A stretch of DNA of 64,000 nucleotides, taken from positions 2,530,252 through 2,594,251 of the forward strand of contig CBDFIW010000003.1 in the NCBI GenBank assembly GCA_965248255.1, given 5' to 3'. Below, one piece after another: positions 28,601-35,743 of this stretch (its first letter is position 1; every line of letters begins with the position of its first letter). Made by a program: the position numbers and the translations under genes. Origin of the DNA: JAKZVK01 sp965248255. Its GTDB lineage: Bacteria; Acidobacteriota; Terriglobia; Bryobacterales; UBA6623. Below the pieces are notes generated by a model. The model was given only the letters and a program-made list of their open reading frames with translations, was not told the DNA's origin and ran no database searches.

Positions 28601-28849
28601 TCCGACTGGAAGCAAAGGAATAGAGTAAGTGCCGTCGATGCCGCTCTGCTGTGTCCTTTGGAGTGCTGTTTGGACGCTAACAGCAGTGATCGTTGCGGCG
28701 GGCACCGCGGCGCCGCTCGCGTCCGTGATCGTCCCGGCGATGCTCGCCGTGGACTGTGCGGCCACCGGAACTTGCAGCATTCCGAGGGCAGCCGATATCA
28801 GGATGGCAGCGCCTATCGCACGGCGTGTGAACCGTTCGTATCTGGTCAT
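25637..28849 (-). CDS. Oar-like TonB-dependent outer-membrane receptor
   Basis: 1070 residues from the ATG at 28849; a longer frame opens at 28981 but the signal peptide (RRAIGAAILISAALGMLQVPVAAQ) and a purine-rich site (GGGGGAC) fit the later ATG. After the signal comes a carboxypeptidase-regulatory-like domain (STASIAGTITDASGAAVPAATI, about 27-110), a TonB plug (INGR-like LPLNGRTMTEFMRLQPGV; GGTNEFHGAGFW) and a long beta-barrel ending in the typical aromatic terminus ALKVLF. This architecture, called Oar or CarboxypepD_reg/TBDR, is expanded in Acidobacteriota and is thought to import oligomeric nutrients. No surface lipoprotein partner is adjacent. It is well separated from the downstream dipeptidase by a terminator. 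Confidence 0.92.
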   Translation of the reverse strand: MTRYERFTRRAIGAAILISAALGMLQVPVAAQSTASIAGTITDASGAAVPAATITAVSVQTALQRTQQSGIDGTYSIPLLPVGEYRLEVEQAGFQRSVREGLTLTVSETLIVDVRLEVGQVTETITVTGAAPLVNTQTGTLQGLIDEERMVQLPLNGRTMTEFMRLQPGVIQTSDRSGNSEGIAFAVNGSRSNGVFFLMDGGFNTNAYRNLSGKFPNPDAVQEFSVQRSNFSAEYANATGAVVNVVTKGGTNEFHGAGFWFVRNEVLNARNFFAQSRDSLRRNQYGATLGGPVLKDKLFFFTSYQATRLRSDPRVGRQFLPTGPQRQGDFSAAPRAVNDPLTGEPFANNQIPLSRFSSVTQNFLEFIPTPGTPDGLRFAGEPRNSDIDEYTARGDYNAGNHHFFARYFRWLKEVPLNVDANDIAQPLTRRDRQPNNSFTVSDTYTFSPTLLNEATFTYTSRARADDWDDFEYPINYQIAGVKDIAILQPAGMFFDISGFFRVRPTWPFVIDDNNQHFSDKATYIHGNHEMKFGGEFIRHKNTIRNDFRTMGIFTFNGSASDYAMADFMLGDAFRFEQGGGEYKDLTGHRVGFFLQDRWRTTSNLTLNFGIRWDPILPFTDSIGRIQCIRPGEQSTKFPNAPGGYLSAGDPGCPVGGFNSHYKTLAPRFGFAWRPGGSQTVIRGGLGVFFNPLQTVLYNGFVNGPPFSPQVTVNGARFEDPYADRPNPFPASFAPFTPPQDAEFFPPLGRVGTFDPNFRNAYQEIWNLTVEREVLQNLLTRMSYIGNMGRRVPYSVDTNLAVYTPGESTVGNTQQRRPLTQFGQNLTARSQGTSSYHGLQFEVERRLTNLSLQSNYTWSKSIDEQSSDPTPGQSGSLAVPFNRRLNRGLSDHDVAHRFVTSYVWDLPQLNGSSGFVRHILGGWQHSGIWTFQSGRPFSITSGRDNSLSGINRDYADLTGEPVELDTGRPRNQLLAEYFNTAAFATNALGTFGNAPRNLLRGPGLFSLDMAVMKMIAVRENVRFQLRGEFFNAFNRPNFGNPRTNQRQSSRFGKIEGAGDPRIIQIALKVLF

Positions 28850-28894
28850 AGTCCCCCGTTTCTCAGGCAGACCTGCTGGCCTGACCTGACTCCC

Positions 28895-28927
28895 GCTTTT
28901 GGGCCGCTTTTGGGCCGCTTTTGGGCC
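28895..28927. repeat. Three tandem 11-bp repeats
   Basis: GCTTTTGGGCC is repeated three times without change, 46 bp upstream of the receptor start. It may be a slipped-strand expansion or a regulator binding array. Confidence 0.8.
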
Positions 28928-28957
28928 AGAGTCTAGCACATGGGCCTGCGCAAAGCA

Positions 28958-28975
28958 ATGGGGTGTCGTGACATG
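28958..28975. repeat. Left copy of 18-bp direct repeat flanking the IS1202-group element
   Basis: ATGGGGTGTCGTGACATG is identical to 30564-30581. Long target duplications of this kind are known for the IS1202 group of ISNCY. Confidence 0.8.
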
Positions 28976-30563
28976 TGTCAAGGCCCAATAGAAATGTCCC
29001 CTTCGGTAGCCCAGTAGAAGTGTCCCCTTGGTGATAGGAGAGAATCGTCATCGTCGGGGCTGTGGAACTGTGGGAATCGCGCAGCGATTTCCAAGGGGCG
29101 GTGGGAAGGGTGGAAAACCATCCACGGTTCCGCGAGCCCGGCACGGCTGCCGCCACAAGGTTTTCCACGCTTTCCATCCGACCCGGCATTTCCACAGCCC
29201 TCTTATGAATTCGCAGCTCGTGTTTTCCGCAGCACAGCTCGCCGCCAGGGGTGGTTCGCCGCCGGCTTGCGTCTGGCCACCACGTTCCCCTGCGGTGCCG
29301 GCTTCGTCCGCAGCCGTGGCGTCGGCGTGGCGATCACTTCGTGCTCGATCTCGTGCCCCTCAAACCTCACCTGCAAGCTCTCATCGCGCCCCTGTTGGAC
29401 CGTCACCCGTGCACCCGCCCCCACGCCCTGATTGCGTTTCGGCTTCAACTGCAAACAACGATTCTCGAAACGCACCACCTGGTCGTTGCTCACCACCCGT
29501 TCGTATTCGAAGCAGAACACCCCTCGCAGCTCGGTGCCGCGGGGTAGCGCCTGGTGAAAGTCCGCTCCCGCCGCCGGCTCGCAGCAGAAGCGCTCGTTGT
29601 GCTCGGCTAAGTACTCCTCGCCGAGGTAACGGTTCGCCGCCTCGTAATCAACGATGCCCCGCAGCCGCATCTTCTTGATCAGGCGGTCCTGGTGCGTGCC
29701 GTGATGGCGTTCGACACGTCCCTTGGTTTGCGGCGACGATGCGGCAATGATGCCAATGCCAAGCTTCGCGCACATGCGCCCGAACTGCGTCTCGGGCTTG
29801 ATGCCTTCCAGTGCTTCCCGCGACGTCGGCTGGCGCTGGTAGACGTTTTTCCAGTCGCAGTACAACGCCTTGGGAACGCCGTGTTGGCGCACCCAGGCTT
29901 GGAGCAGATCGGCCGCGGCCCAGGTCGTTTCCTGGCCCGAGAAGCGGCACAGTGCAAGACCGGTCGCGTCATCGACAAAGTTCATCAGACAGGCTTTCGG
30001 GCCGCGTCCTTCCAGCCAGTGGTGGTGCGAACCGTCGAGTTGAATCAGCTCGCCGAAGTGCGCTTTGCGTTGCCGCCGGCTGCGATGCGGTGGGCGCTTG
30101 CGACTCCGGCTCCACAGGCCCGCCGCGAGCATCCAGCGCCGCAGCGTTTCGCGCGGCACTTCCAGGCCCTGATCGGCTGCCAGATGTTCCGACGCCAGCG
30201 TCGGCCCGCAGCGCTCGTGCCCCTCGCCCGCATAGTTTGCGTGCACCAACTCGAGAACCTGCTCGCGGCGCTTGTCATCGGCTCGGTTCGAAGCGCGGCC
30301 GACGTTACCGTGCACCAAAGCCTTGACCCCGCCTGCTCGGTAACGCTTGTTGAGCCGCTTCGCTTGGCGGTAGCTGACCTCCAGCAGTGCGGTGGCTTCG
30401 GTCAACTTCAGTTCCCCTCGTTTCACTCGGCTCAGCACTTCGCCGCGCCTCAACTCCTTGGCACTCATCCATGTCCTTCCCAATCTTTCACCTCCTCGCA
30501 GAGGTCCAGATTAGGGGACATTTCTATTGGGCGCTCAAGGGGACATTATCATTGGGCTTCAAC
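28976..30563 (-). mobile_element. ISNCY (IS1202-group) insertion sequence with 18-bp target duplication
   Basis: About 1588 bp between the two 18-bp repeats. The ends are inverted repeats beginning TGTCAAGGCCCAAT (left) and TGTTGAAGCCCAAT (right, reverse complement, first base shared with the repeat). Each end holds two copies of a box of the form GCCCAATAGAAATGTCCCC, probably transposase binding sites. A 150-bp stretch near 29040-29200 is non-coding. Confidence 0.82.
29203..30483 (-). CDS. ISNCY/IS1202-group transposase (HTH plus DDE integrase core)
   Basis: 426 residues. The N-terminal HTH region (KLTEATALLEVSYRQAKRLNKRY) is followed by a second DNA-binding part and an rve-type catalytic core with D150 (IQLDGSHHHW), D210 (YCDWKNVYQ) and E259 (GRVERHHGT), a D-59-D-48-E spacing. 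The C-terminal part is basic (LRTKPAPQGNVVARRKPAANHPWRR), consistent with DNA contact. The frame is complete and all catalytic residues are present, so the element is likely functional. Confidence 0.88.
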   Translation of the reverse strand: MGRTWMSAKELRRGEVLSRVKRGELKLTEATALLEVSYRQAKRLNKRYRAGGVKALVHGNVGRASNRADDKRREQVLELVHANYAGEGHERCGPTLASEHLAADQGLEVPRETLRRWMLAAGLWSRSRKRPPHRSRRQRKAHFGELIQLDGSHHHWLEGRGPKACLMNFVDDATGLALCRFSGQETTWAAADLLQAWVRQHGVPKALYCDWKNVYQRQPTSREALEGIKPETQFGRMCAKLGIGIIAASSPQTKGRVERHHGTHQDRLIKKMRLRGIVDYEAANRYLGEEYLAEHNERFCCEPAAGADFHQALPRGTELRGVFCFEYERVVSNDQVVRFENRCLQLKPKRNQGVGAGARVTVQQGRDESLQVRFEGHEIEHEVIATPTPRLRTKPAPQGNVVARRKPAANHPWRRAVLRKTRAANS

Positions 30564-30581
30564 ATGGGGTGTCGTGACATG
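30564..30581. repeat. Right copy of 18-bp direct repeat flanking the IS1202-group element
   Basis: ATGGGGTGTCGTGACATG, identical to 28958-28975. Confidence 0.8.
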
Positions 30582-30624
30582 AAAGCGGTTGCGCCTTGGC
30601 ACAGGCCGCATACGCCCATAGTGC

Positions 30625-32196
30625 ATGGTATTGTTAACGCATCCGATGTCGTTTCCAAGGGAGAAAGGCGGTGAGGCATTCGTACGCCGCCGCTGTGCTT
30701 TCCTCGCCCAAAAGCTCGGGCTCTTTCTGGTAATGCTTTTGAGTACTTGTTGGGCTACATGGGCTAGTGACGCCCCTCTAGCGTCACGCTTGGTTGCCGA
30801 GGGATTGGACCTCGCAAGGCAAGGGCGGCTGACTGAGGCAGCGACAAAGTTCCGGGCGGCAGCTCAGGCTGATCCGAACAACGTGAACGCCTACAACAAC
30901 CTCGGCGTCATCCTGCGAAGGCAGAAGGACTTCGAGGGCGCTGTGGAGGCCTCTCAAGCGGCTCTGCGGATCCGCTCGAGAGACGCTCGAATTCATAGCA
31001 ATCTGGCCGCAGCCCTGAGGGGTTTAGGTCGGCTTGACGAGGCGGTGGCGTCGATGAAAAACGCCGCTTCGATGGAACCGAACGACCCCACGATTCGCCG
31101 CAATCTCGGACTCTTGCTCTGGCAGACCGGAAACGACCAAGAGGCTGAGAAGGAATTGAGGGCTGCGGCGCAGCTGGATCCCAGCAGCGCCGAAGTGCAT
31201 CGGATCTTAGCCTCGCTGTTGGCTGGGGGTAACCGTAGGCGGGAGGCCATGGAGGAGTACCGTGCGGCTCTGCGTCTTGAGCCTCGGCAGCCTTCTGTGC
31301 ATTACGAGCTAGGCCGGCTGTATGAGGCCCAGGGCGACCTGCAACACGCCGCACCGGAATACCGATCGGCAGCGGAGCTTGATGCAGACTATTTCGAAGC
31401 TTATGAGGCACTCGGGAGCGCCTTGCTTCAGCTCGGCGAGACGGCCGCCGCCGAGACTGCACTTCGCCGTGCCGTCGAACTACAACCTTTGTCGGGCGAG
31501 TCTCGCCGTGATTTGGGTATTGCTTTGTACCGCCAAGGGAAACTCGACGAAGCTGTCGCAGAATTACGCCGGGCGACGGAACTACTGCCCGACGATAGCT
31601 CCAGTCATCACAACCTGGCCCGAGCACTCCGACAAGCGGGGCGGAAACAAGAGGCGGCAGTAGCACTGAGCGCAACCCGCCACCTAAATCAAAGGGCGAC
31701 AAATGCGATTCGTGCCAAAGATTACAACAATCAGGGTGTGGAGCTTCTTCAAAGCGGCGAGGTAAAAGAAGCGACGGCGAACCTTCAGAACGCCATACGG
31801 CTCAACCCTCAATACGCCAGTGCCCATTACAATTTCGGTCGCGCACTTCTACTTGGCAACAAGCTGGACGAAGCCATCTCGGAGCTACGCCTCGCTCTGC
31901 GTTTGGAACCGGACGACGCTGACACGTACTATTATCTTGGTCGGGCACTGCTGGCCCAAGGTCAGACGGCAGCGGCTGTTGACGCTCTCGAAGAAGCAAT
32001 AGGACTGATGCCAAGTGACGCGGCGGCCCACAACGTGCTGGCCGTAGCACTTGCTAAGACGAAGCAATTACAGCGGGCGATCAACGAATTGGGCATCGCG
32101 CTTGGATTGGAACCAAACAATCCGTTATTCCGTGAGAATCTGGTTTGCCTGGAGCAGCGCCGCCCCGGCTGTGTTCTCACTCCTTCGGGGCTGTGA
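30625..32196 (+). CDS. Secreted TPR-repeat protein
   Basis: 523 residues from ATG 30625; an ATG at 30646 is an alternative and neither has a clear ribosome binding site. A hydrophobic segment LGLFLVMLLSTCWATWASD acts as signal peptide, with cleavage likely after WAS. The rest is about thirteen consecutive TPR motifs (LARQGRLTEAATKFRAAAQADPNN, YNNLGVILRRQKDFEGAVE, ..., LAQGQTAAAVDALEEAIGLMPSD) ending shortly after the last repeat. Such proteins serve as periplasmic interaction scaffolds. It is convergent with the CRTAC1-like gene, a pairing repeatedly seen in Acidobacteriota and Planctomycetes, so the two may act together. Partner proteins are not evident from sequence. Confidence 0.85.
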   Translation: MVLLTHPMSFPREKGGEAFVRRRCAFLAQKLGLFLVMLLSTCWATWASDAPLASRLVAEGLDLARQGRLTEAATKFRAAAQADPNNVNAYNNLGVILRRQKDFEGAVEASQAALRIRSRDARIHSNLAAALRGLGRLDEAVASMKNAASMEPNDPTIRRNLGLLLWQTGNDQEAEKELRAAAQLDPSSAEVHRILASLLAGGNRRREAMEEYRAALRLEPRQPSVHYELGRLYEAQGDLQHAAPEYRSAAELDADYFEAYEALGSALLQLGETAAAETALRRAVELQPLSGESRRDLGIALYRQGKLDEAVAELRRATELLPDDSSSHHNLARALRQAGRKQEAAVALSATRHLNQRATNAIRAKDYNNQGVELLQSGEVKEATANLQNAIRLNPQYASAHYNFGRALLLGNKLDEAISELRLALRLEPDDADTYYYLGRALLAQGQTAAAVDALEEAIGLMPSDAAAHNVLAVALAKTKQLQRAINELGIALGLEPNNPLFRENLVCLEQRRPGCVLTPSGL

Positions 32197-32285
32197 AAAA
32201 TGAGGACTGTGCCGAACGCCGCCTACGTAACTTCTTTGTTTTCAGATCCGACAAGCGGTGCGAAGCGGGACTGTCCCCGATGTTT

Positions 32286-33992
32286 TTACAGCCCCTTAGG
32301 CGGTTCTTCCACAATAAGAATCTGATTGGCTTCGACATCTTTCAGACGCTGGACGATACCGCTCGGCCAGGTGATCTCGATCACCTTGATGGCGCCATCC
32401 TTGCCTAAGCCGAAATGTACCCGCTTGTCGCTAGCTGAAAGGTAACTTGCAGCGGTTGAGACCACCCGGTACTGTGTCAATCCCGACTCCCCGACGACCC
32501 GAACCTGGGCGCCAATTCCGTCGCGGTTACTGACTGAGCCTGCGATCGTGATCAAGATCCAGTTCCCCTTGCCGCCGCGATTGTGCAGTAGAAGCGGCTG
32601 CCCGTCGTTGATGTTCACGACGACATCGACAAAACCATCGTTGTCGAAATCTCCGAATGCAGCTCCCCGCGCGGCCCGGGAAATCCCAAACGCAGCACCA
32701 CTACGGTCAGAGACGTCCTCAAATTGCCCCTCTACATTTCTCATCATCAAGAGCGGCTGCAAATAGGGAATCTGAGGCGAATCGATGGACACGGTATCCA
32801 ACACGTGCCCTTGAGCCACGAAAAGGTCCTTCCACCCGTCGTTGTCGTAGTCGATGAACTTGGTACCCCACCCACTGTAAGGCATGCTGATACCAGAAAC
32901 TCCAGCCTGGTCGGAAGTCTCCTCCAGTTCGCCCTGTACGTTTTCAAAGAGTACGTAGCCTTCCAAGGAGAGAGCGTTCACAAAGACATCCGGCCAGCCG
33001 TCATTCGTGTAATCCTCAAAGTCGACTCCCATGCCCGCAAACGCCTTGCCATCGCCGTTATATGCCAAGCCAACCTCCAGCGCGACCTCGTTGAATGTCC
33101 CGTCACCGTTATTGCGGTAGAGCTGTTGGGCAACTGAGTCGTTCGCTACGAGAATGTCCGGCCAGCCGTCTTGGTCGTAATCGTTGAACGTAACTCCTAA
33201 TCCCTTGCCGGGGTGGGTGGCGATTCCCGCTTGTTTGCTGACTTCTTCAAACGTCCCATCGCCCAGGTTGTGGTAGAGCAGATGCGTCGCAGCCTCAAAA
33301 GTATTCGGATGGCAGTATCCCCTCTTCTTGACAACCTGCGGTCCGCACCAAGGGTTATTGTCGAAGTCCCAATCTAGGTAGCGGGCCACGAACAGATCGA
33401 GGTGGCCGTCACGGTCGTAATCCAAGAAGGCGGCGCCGACAGACCAGCCGCCGCCCGCCACTCCGGCGTGAGCGGTTGAATCCTTGAAGGTGCCATTGCC
33501 TTCGTTACGGTAAAGCGAGTGCCCACCGAAATTAGTGATGAATAAATCTGGTTTTCCGTCATTGTCGTAGTCACCGACCGCGACGCCCATGCCATATCCT
33601 TTCCCTTGGAGGTTCGAACGGTCTGTCACGTCGACGAACGTTCCATCTCCTGCGTTCCGATAAAGTCGATTCCAGAAGCGCGGATCGGACTTATCCGGCT
33701 CTTCCTCTTCAGGCATCGGATCCTTCAGAGCCGCACCATTCACGAAGAACAGATCCAGAAAACCGTCCCGGTTATAATCCAGCCAGGCAACTCCGGCGCC
33801 CATCGTTTCAATTAGGTATTTTTGAGATGTGTGGGAGGATTCGTGGAGGAATCGGATTCCGGCCGTTGCGGTTACGTCTGAGAATGTCGGGTGTAAGAGA
33901 GGTTCCTCCGCCTTGGCTGGCTTCGGCTGAATCACTCCTAAAGCTGCTAGAAGGGCTGTCACCAACAAGGCGCTTACGATCAGCTTTCCCAT
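32286..33992 (-). CDS. CRTAC1-like FG-GAP/VCBS propeller protein with ASPIC/UnbV C-terminus
   Basis: 568 residues from ATG 33992, which opens a clean signal peptide (MGKLIVSALLVTALLAALGV); the longer frame from 34121 adds an unlikely N-terminus. The mature protein has FG-GAP-type repeats with calcium-binding DxDxDG loops (WLDYNRDGFLDLFFVNG, VGDYDNDGKPDLFITNFGG, FLDYDRDGHLDLFVARY, FNDYDQDGWPDILVAND, FIDYDNDGWKDLFVAQG, FGDFDNDGFVDVVVN), forming an integrin-alpha-like propeller. The C-terminal 90 residues match ASPIC/UnbV (NRDGIGAQVRV, HFGLGKDGAIKVIEITWPSG). Expected to be exported and Ca-dependent; function unknown, perhaps adhesion or ligand binding. It converges on the TPR gene with an 89-bp gap. 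Confidence 0.9.
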   Translation of the reverse strand: MGKLIVSALLVTALLAALGVIQPKPAKAEEPLLHPTFSDVTATAGIRFLHESSHTSQKYLIETMGAGVAWLDYNRDGFLDLFFVNGAALKDPMPEEEEPDKSDPRFWNRLYRNAGDGTFVDVTDRSNLQGKGYGMGVAVGDYDNDGKPDLFITNFGGHSLYRNEGNGTFKDSTAHAGVAGGGWSVGAAFLDYDRDGHLDLFVARYLDWDFDNNPWCGPQVVKKRGYCHPNTFEAATHLLYHNLGDGTFEEVSKQAGIATHPGKGLGVTFNDYDQDGWPDILVANDSVAQQLYRNNGDGTFNEVALEVGLAYNGDGKAFAGMGVDFEDYTNDGWPDVFVNALSLEGYVLFENVQGELEETSDQAGVSGISMPYSGWGTKFIDYDNDGWKDLFVAQGHVLDTVSIDSPQIPYLQPLLMMRNVEGQFEDVSDRSGAAFGISRAARGAAFGDFDNDGFVDVVVNINDGQPLLLHNRGGKGNWILITIAGSVSNRDGIGAQVRVVGESGLTQYRVVSTAASYLSASDKRVHFGLGKDGAIKVIEITWPSGIVQRLKDVEANQILIVEEPPKGL

Positions 33993-34249
33993 CCACAGAC
34001 AGCCTAGCGCTGCAGGGTCTGCAGAGTCACGAGTTGCAAGAAGGCCTCGTTTTGCCCAGTTCGGCGTCGGTACGGCAAGCACGTGCCCACGAGTGTACGC
34101 CTGTGGCCTGTAGGGGTGCAATGGGAAAATGGCCGCCGGGTGGGAACGGAGGTCGATTCAGTGGCGGTTTTCTGGCTTCGACGGTGTTGGAGACGGCTTG
34201 GTCGAATTGGGCTCGCCCCATTCGCAGTCACCCGCAGTCGGGGCAGGAG

Positions 34250-34563
34250 ACCTCGACACGCTTTCGCCCCTTATCGATAAAGCTGATAGGTGGCCTCCTG
34301 CCCGCATTGGGGGCTACGTCCAAGGTCAAACCTTGGTGGCCTTCGACGTGAGCGTCGGAGACGAGTTTTCGTACGGCGAAACAAAGCAGCTTTTCTCCAA
34401 TCCCGCCTTCCTCGATCATCCGCTATTCCGACGTTACGACGTCGCGCCGGACGGCCAGAGCTTCGTGCTAGTATGAGCCTCGGCACAGGCCCTTGCATCG
34501 CCGCCCGTCATCTGCGTCGTCGAGAACTGGGACGAAGAGTTCCGCTATCGCGAGCAGGACTAA
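34250..34563 (+). pseudogene. C-terminal remnant of a Ser/Thr kinase / PD40 fusion
   Basis: One frame reads VQGQTLVAFDVSVGDEFSYG, LFRRYDVAPDGQSFVLV, then an in-frame TGA (34474-34476), then PPVICVVENWDEEFRYREQD and TAA at 34561-34563. The YDVxPDGQxF and VVENW ends are standard for the TolB/PD40 C-terminus of acidobacterial Ser/Thr kinases. The kinase part upstream is gone. Leader box 4 lies 160 bp further on. Confidence 0.65.
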
Positions 34564-34997
34564 GCCCCGCGAATTGAACCACATAGCCCTCGTCTGCGGA
34601 AAGGTGTTGGTATATCCGGTTCGCACTCGTTTCCGCACCCTGGAGTCCGCCAGAACGTCGCCCGAGGAGCCGCAAACCGTCGTGGGCGGCACCCTGGCCC
34701 AGAAAAGAATGTTTGTTCAACGGATCGGTTGTTCACAGGAATGAGTCGCTTGCGTTGCAACGATTTGAAGGAAGCCGTTCTAGGAGCGCCGCGGGTCTAT
34801 GGATTTTGAATCGGGTGGGTCAAAGGCCTTGAAGGTAGGCGGCAGACCTTTCGAGAGCGACAACGGTACGAGAGGGCCTGGCTCCGGGGCTAGAATAGGA
34901 GTTTCGTTTCAGAAATCCGGGCCGCTACAACGATCAACGCGGCCTAGCGGTCGATGCCGAAGCCTCTGCTGACCGAATCACCCAAAGGAGAACTCTC
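34564..34997. other. Spacer between kinase remnant and Dabb gene
   Basis: 34590-34660 shares CACTCGTTTCCGCAC and the surrounding layout with 17820-17890, i.e. it belongs to the duplicated kinase spacer. No gene seen after leader box 4. Confidence 0.45.
34724..34733 (+). promoter_or_regulatory. Kinase-family leader box, copy 4 (upstream half only)
   Basis: ATCGGTTGTT in the same position after a kinase tail as copy 3, but the -10-like hexamer and a kinase start are missing. Confidence 0.35.
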
Positions 34998-35381
34998 ATG
35001 AACAAATCCATCAAGATCATCATCGCCGCCGTCCTCGGCTCCGTCCTCTTCGGTGCGGGTCTGCTGATCGGCGCTCACCACGAGTCGAAGATCGAGAAAC
35101 CCTCGTCGGTCATCCATGTGGTCACACTCGATTGGAAATCCGACGCCAAGCCGGAGCAGATCAAGGCTGCGCTCGATGGCGTCGCCAACATGGACTATCC
35201 AGGGATCAAGAGAGTCTGGCTGCGCTCGATCAAGTCGCAGACCAAACAGGCCGCCTTCGTCATGGAATTCGAGAGCGAGAAGGCGCTCGAGGACTACGCC
35301 GGCAGCGAGGCCCAGAAGACTTGGTACAAAGTCTATCTGCCGATCCGCGAGCAGTCGGTCACCAGCGACATCACGAACTAG
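34998..35381 (+). CDS. Dabb-domain (stress-responsive alpha/beta barrel) protein with membrane anchor
   Basis: 127 residues. An N-terminal hydrophobic segment (IIIAAVLGSVLFGAGLLIG) is a signal anchor or uncleaved signal, since no Ala-x-Ala site follows. Residues about 38-125 form a ferredoxin-like Dabb domain: VIHVVTLDWKSDAKPEQI (strand 1 and helix), YPGIKRVWLRSI, AAFVMEFESEKALEDYAGSE and WYKVYLPI. Dabb proteins form small dimeric barrels of mostly unknown function. The ATG is preceded by AAAGGAGAA. No co-transcribed neighbour. Confidence 0.8.
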   Translation: MNKSIKIIIAAVLGSVLFGAGLLIGAHHESKIEKPSSVIHVVTLDWKSDAKPEQIKAALDGVANMDYPGIKRVWLRSIKSQTKQAAFVMEFESEKALEDYAGSEAQKTWYKVYLPIREQSVTSDITN

Positions 35382-35743
35382 TCGGCATCACTCCGCAGCC
35401 GCTTGGCTGTATCCGGGGTTTCGGTACCTTTGGCGATGCGGGTGTCGAAACTCTACGCACCAACAATGTGCCGCCTGAGGCGTCTCTGAACGCCGTCGCC
35501 CGAACCGAACCGTCTCAGATCAGGCCCTTGGAAGCGCACCTGGCCGAAAGTTTGTGACATCGGTTGTTATCAATAGCTATTGGGTTTACGCGACCCAGGG
35601 GCGGAGGCTTCCAGTCCAGAAGAAGCTTTCGCGCTGCCGGTAGCGGGACATTTCGAGCAGGCCAGCTGCTTCAGGAGAGGGCATAATGGGGCAAGTGCCC
35701 CTTGACCGCACGTGCCTCTTGCATCCTAGACCGTCACATCGAC
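35382..35743. other. Gene-poor spacer with leader box 5
   Basis: Contains ATCGGTTGTT at 35559-35568. A frame ending at 35557 shows no recognisable family. The right side adjoins the 3' end of the group II intron. Confidence 0.4.
35559..35568 (+). promoter_or_regulatory. Kinase-family leader box, copy 5 (upstream half only)
   Basis: ATCGGTTGTT preceded by GTGAC as in copy 1 (GTGACATCGGTTGTT); no downstream hexamer or kinase start. Confidence 0.35.

Noticed and set aside
34474..34476. In-frame TGA considered as selenocysteine or recoding site in the kinase tail
   Set aside because: No SECIS-like hairpin or Cys-aligned position; the gene has also lost its front, so a nonsense mutation in a remnant is simpler.
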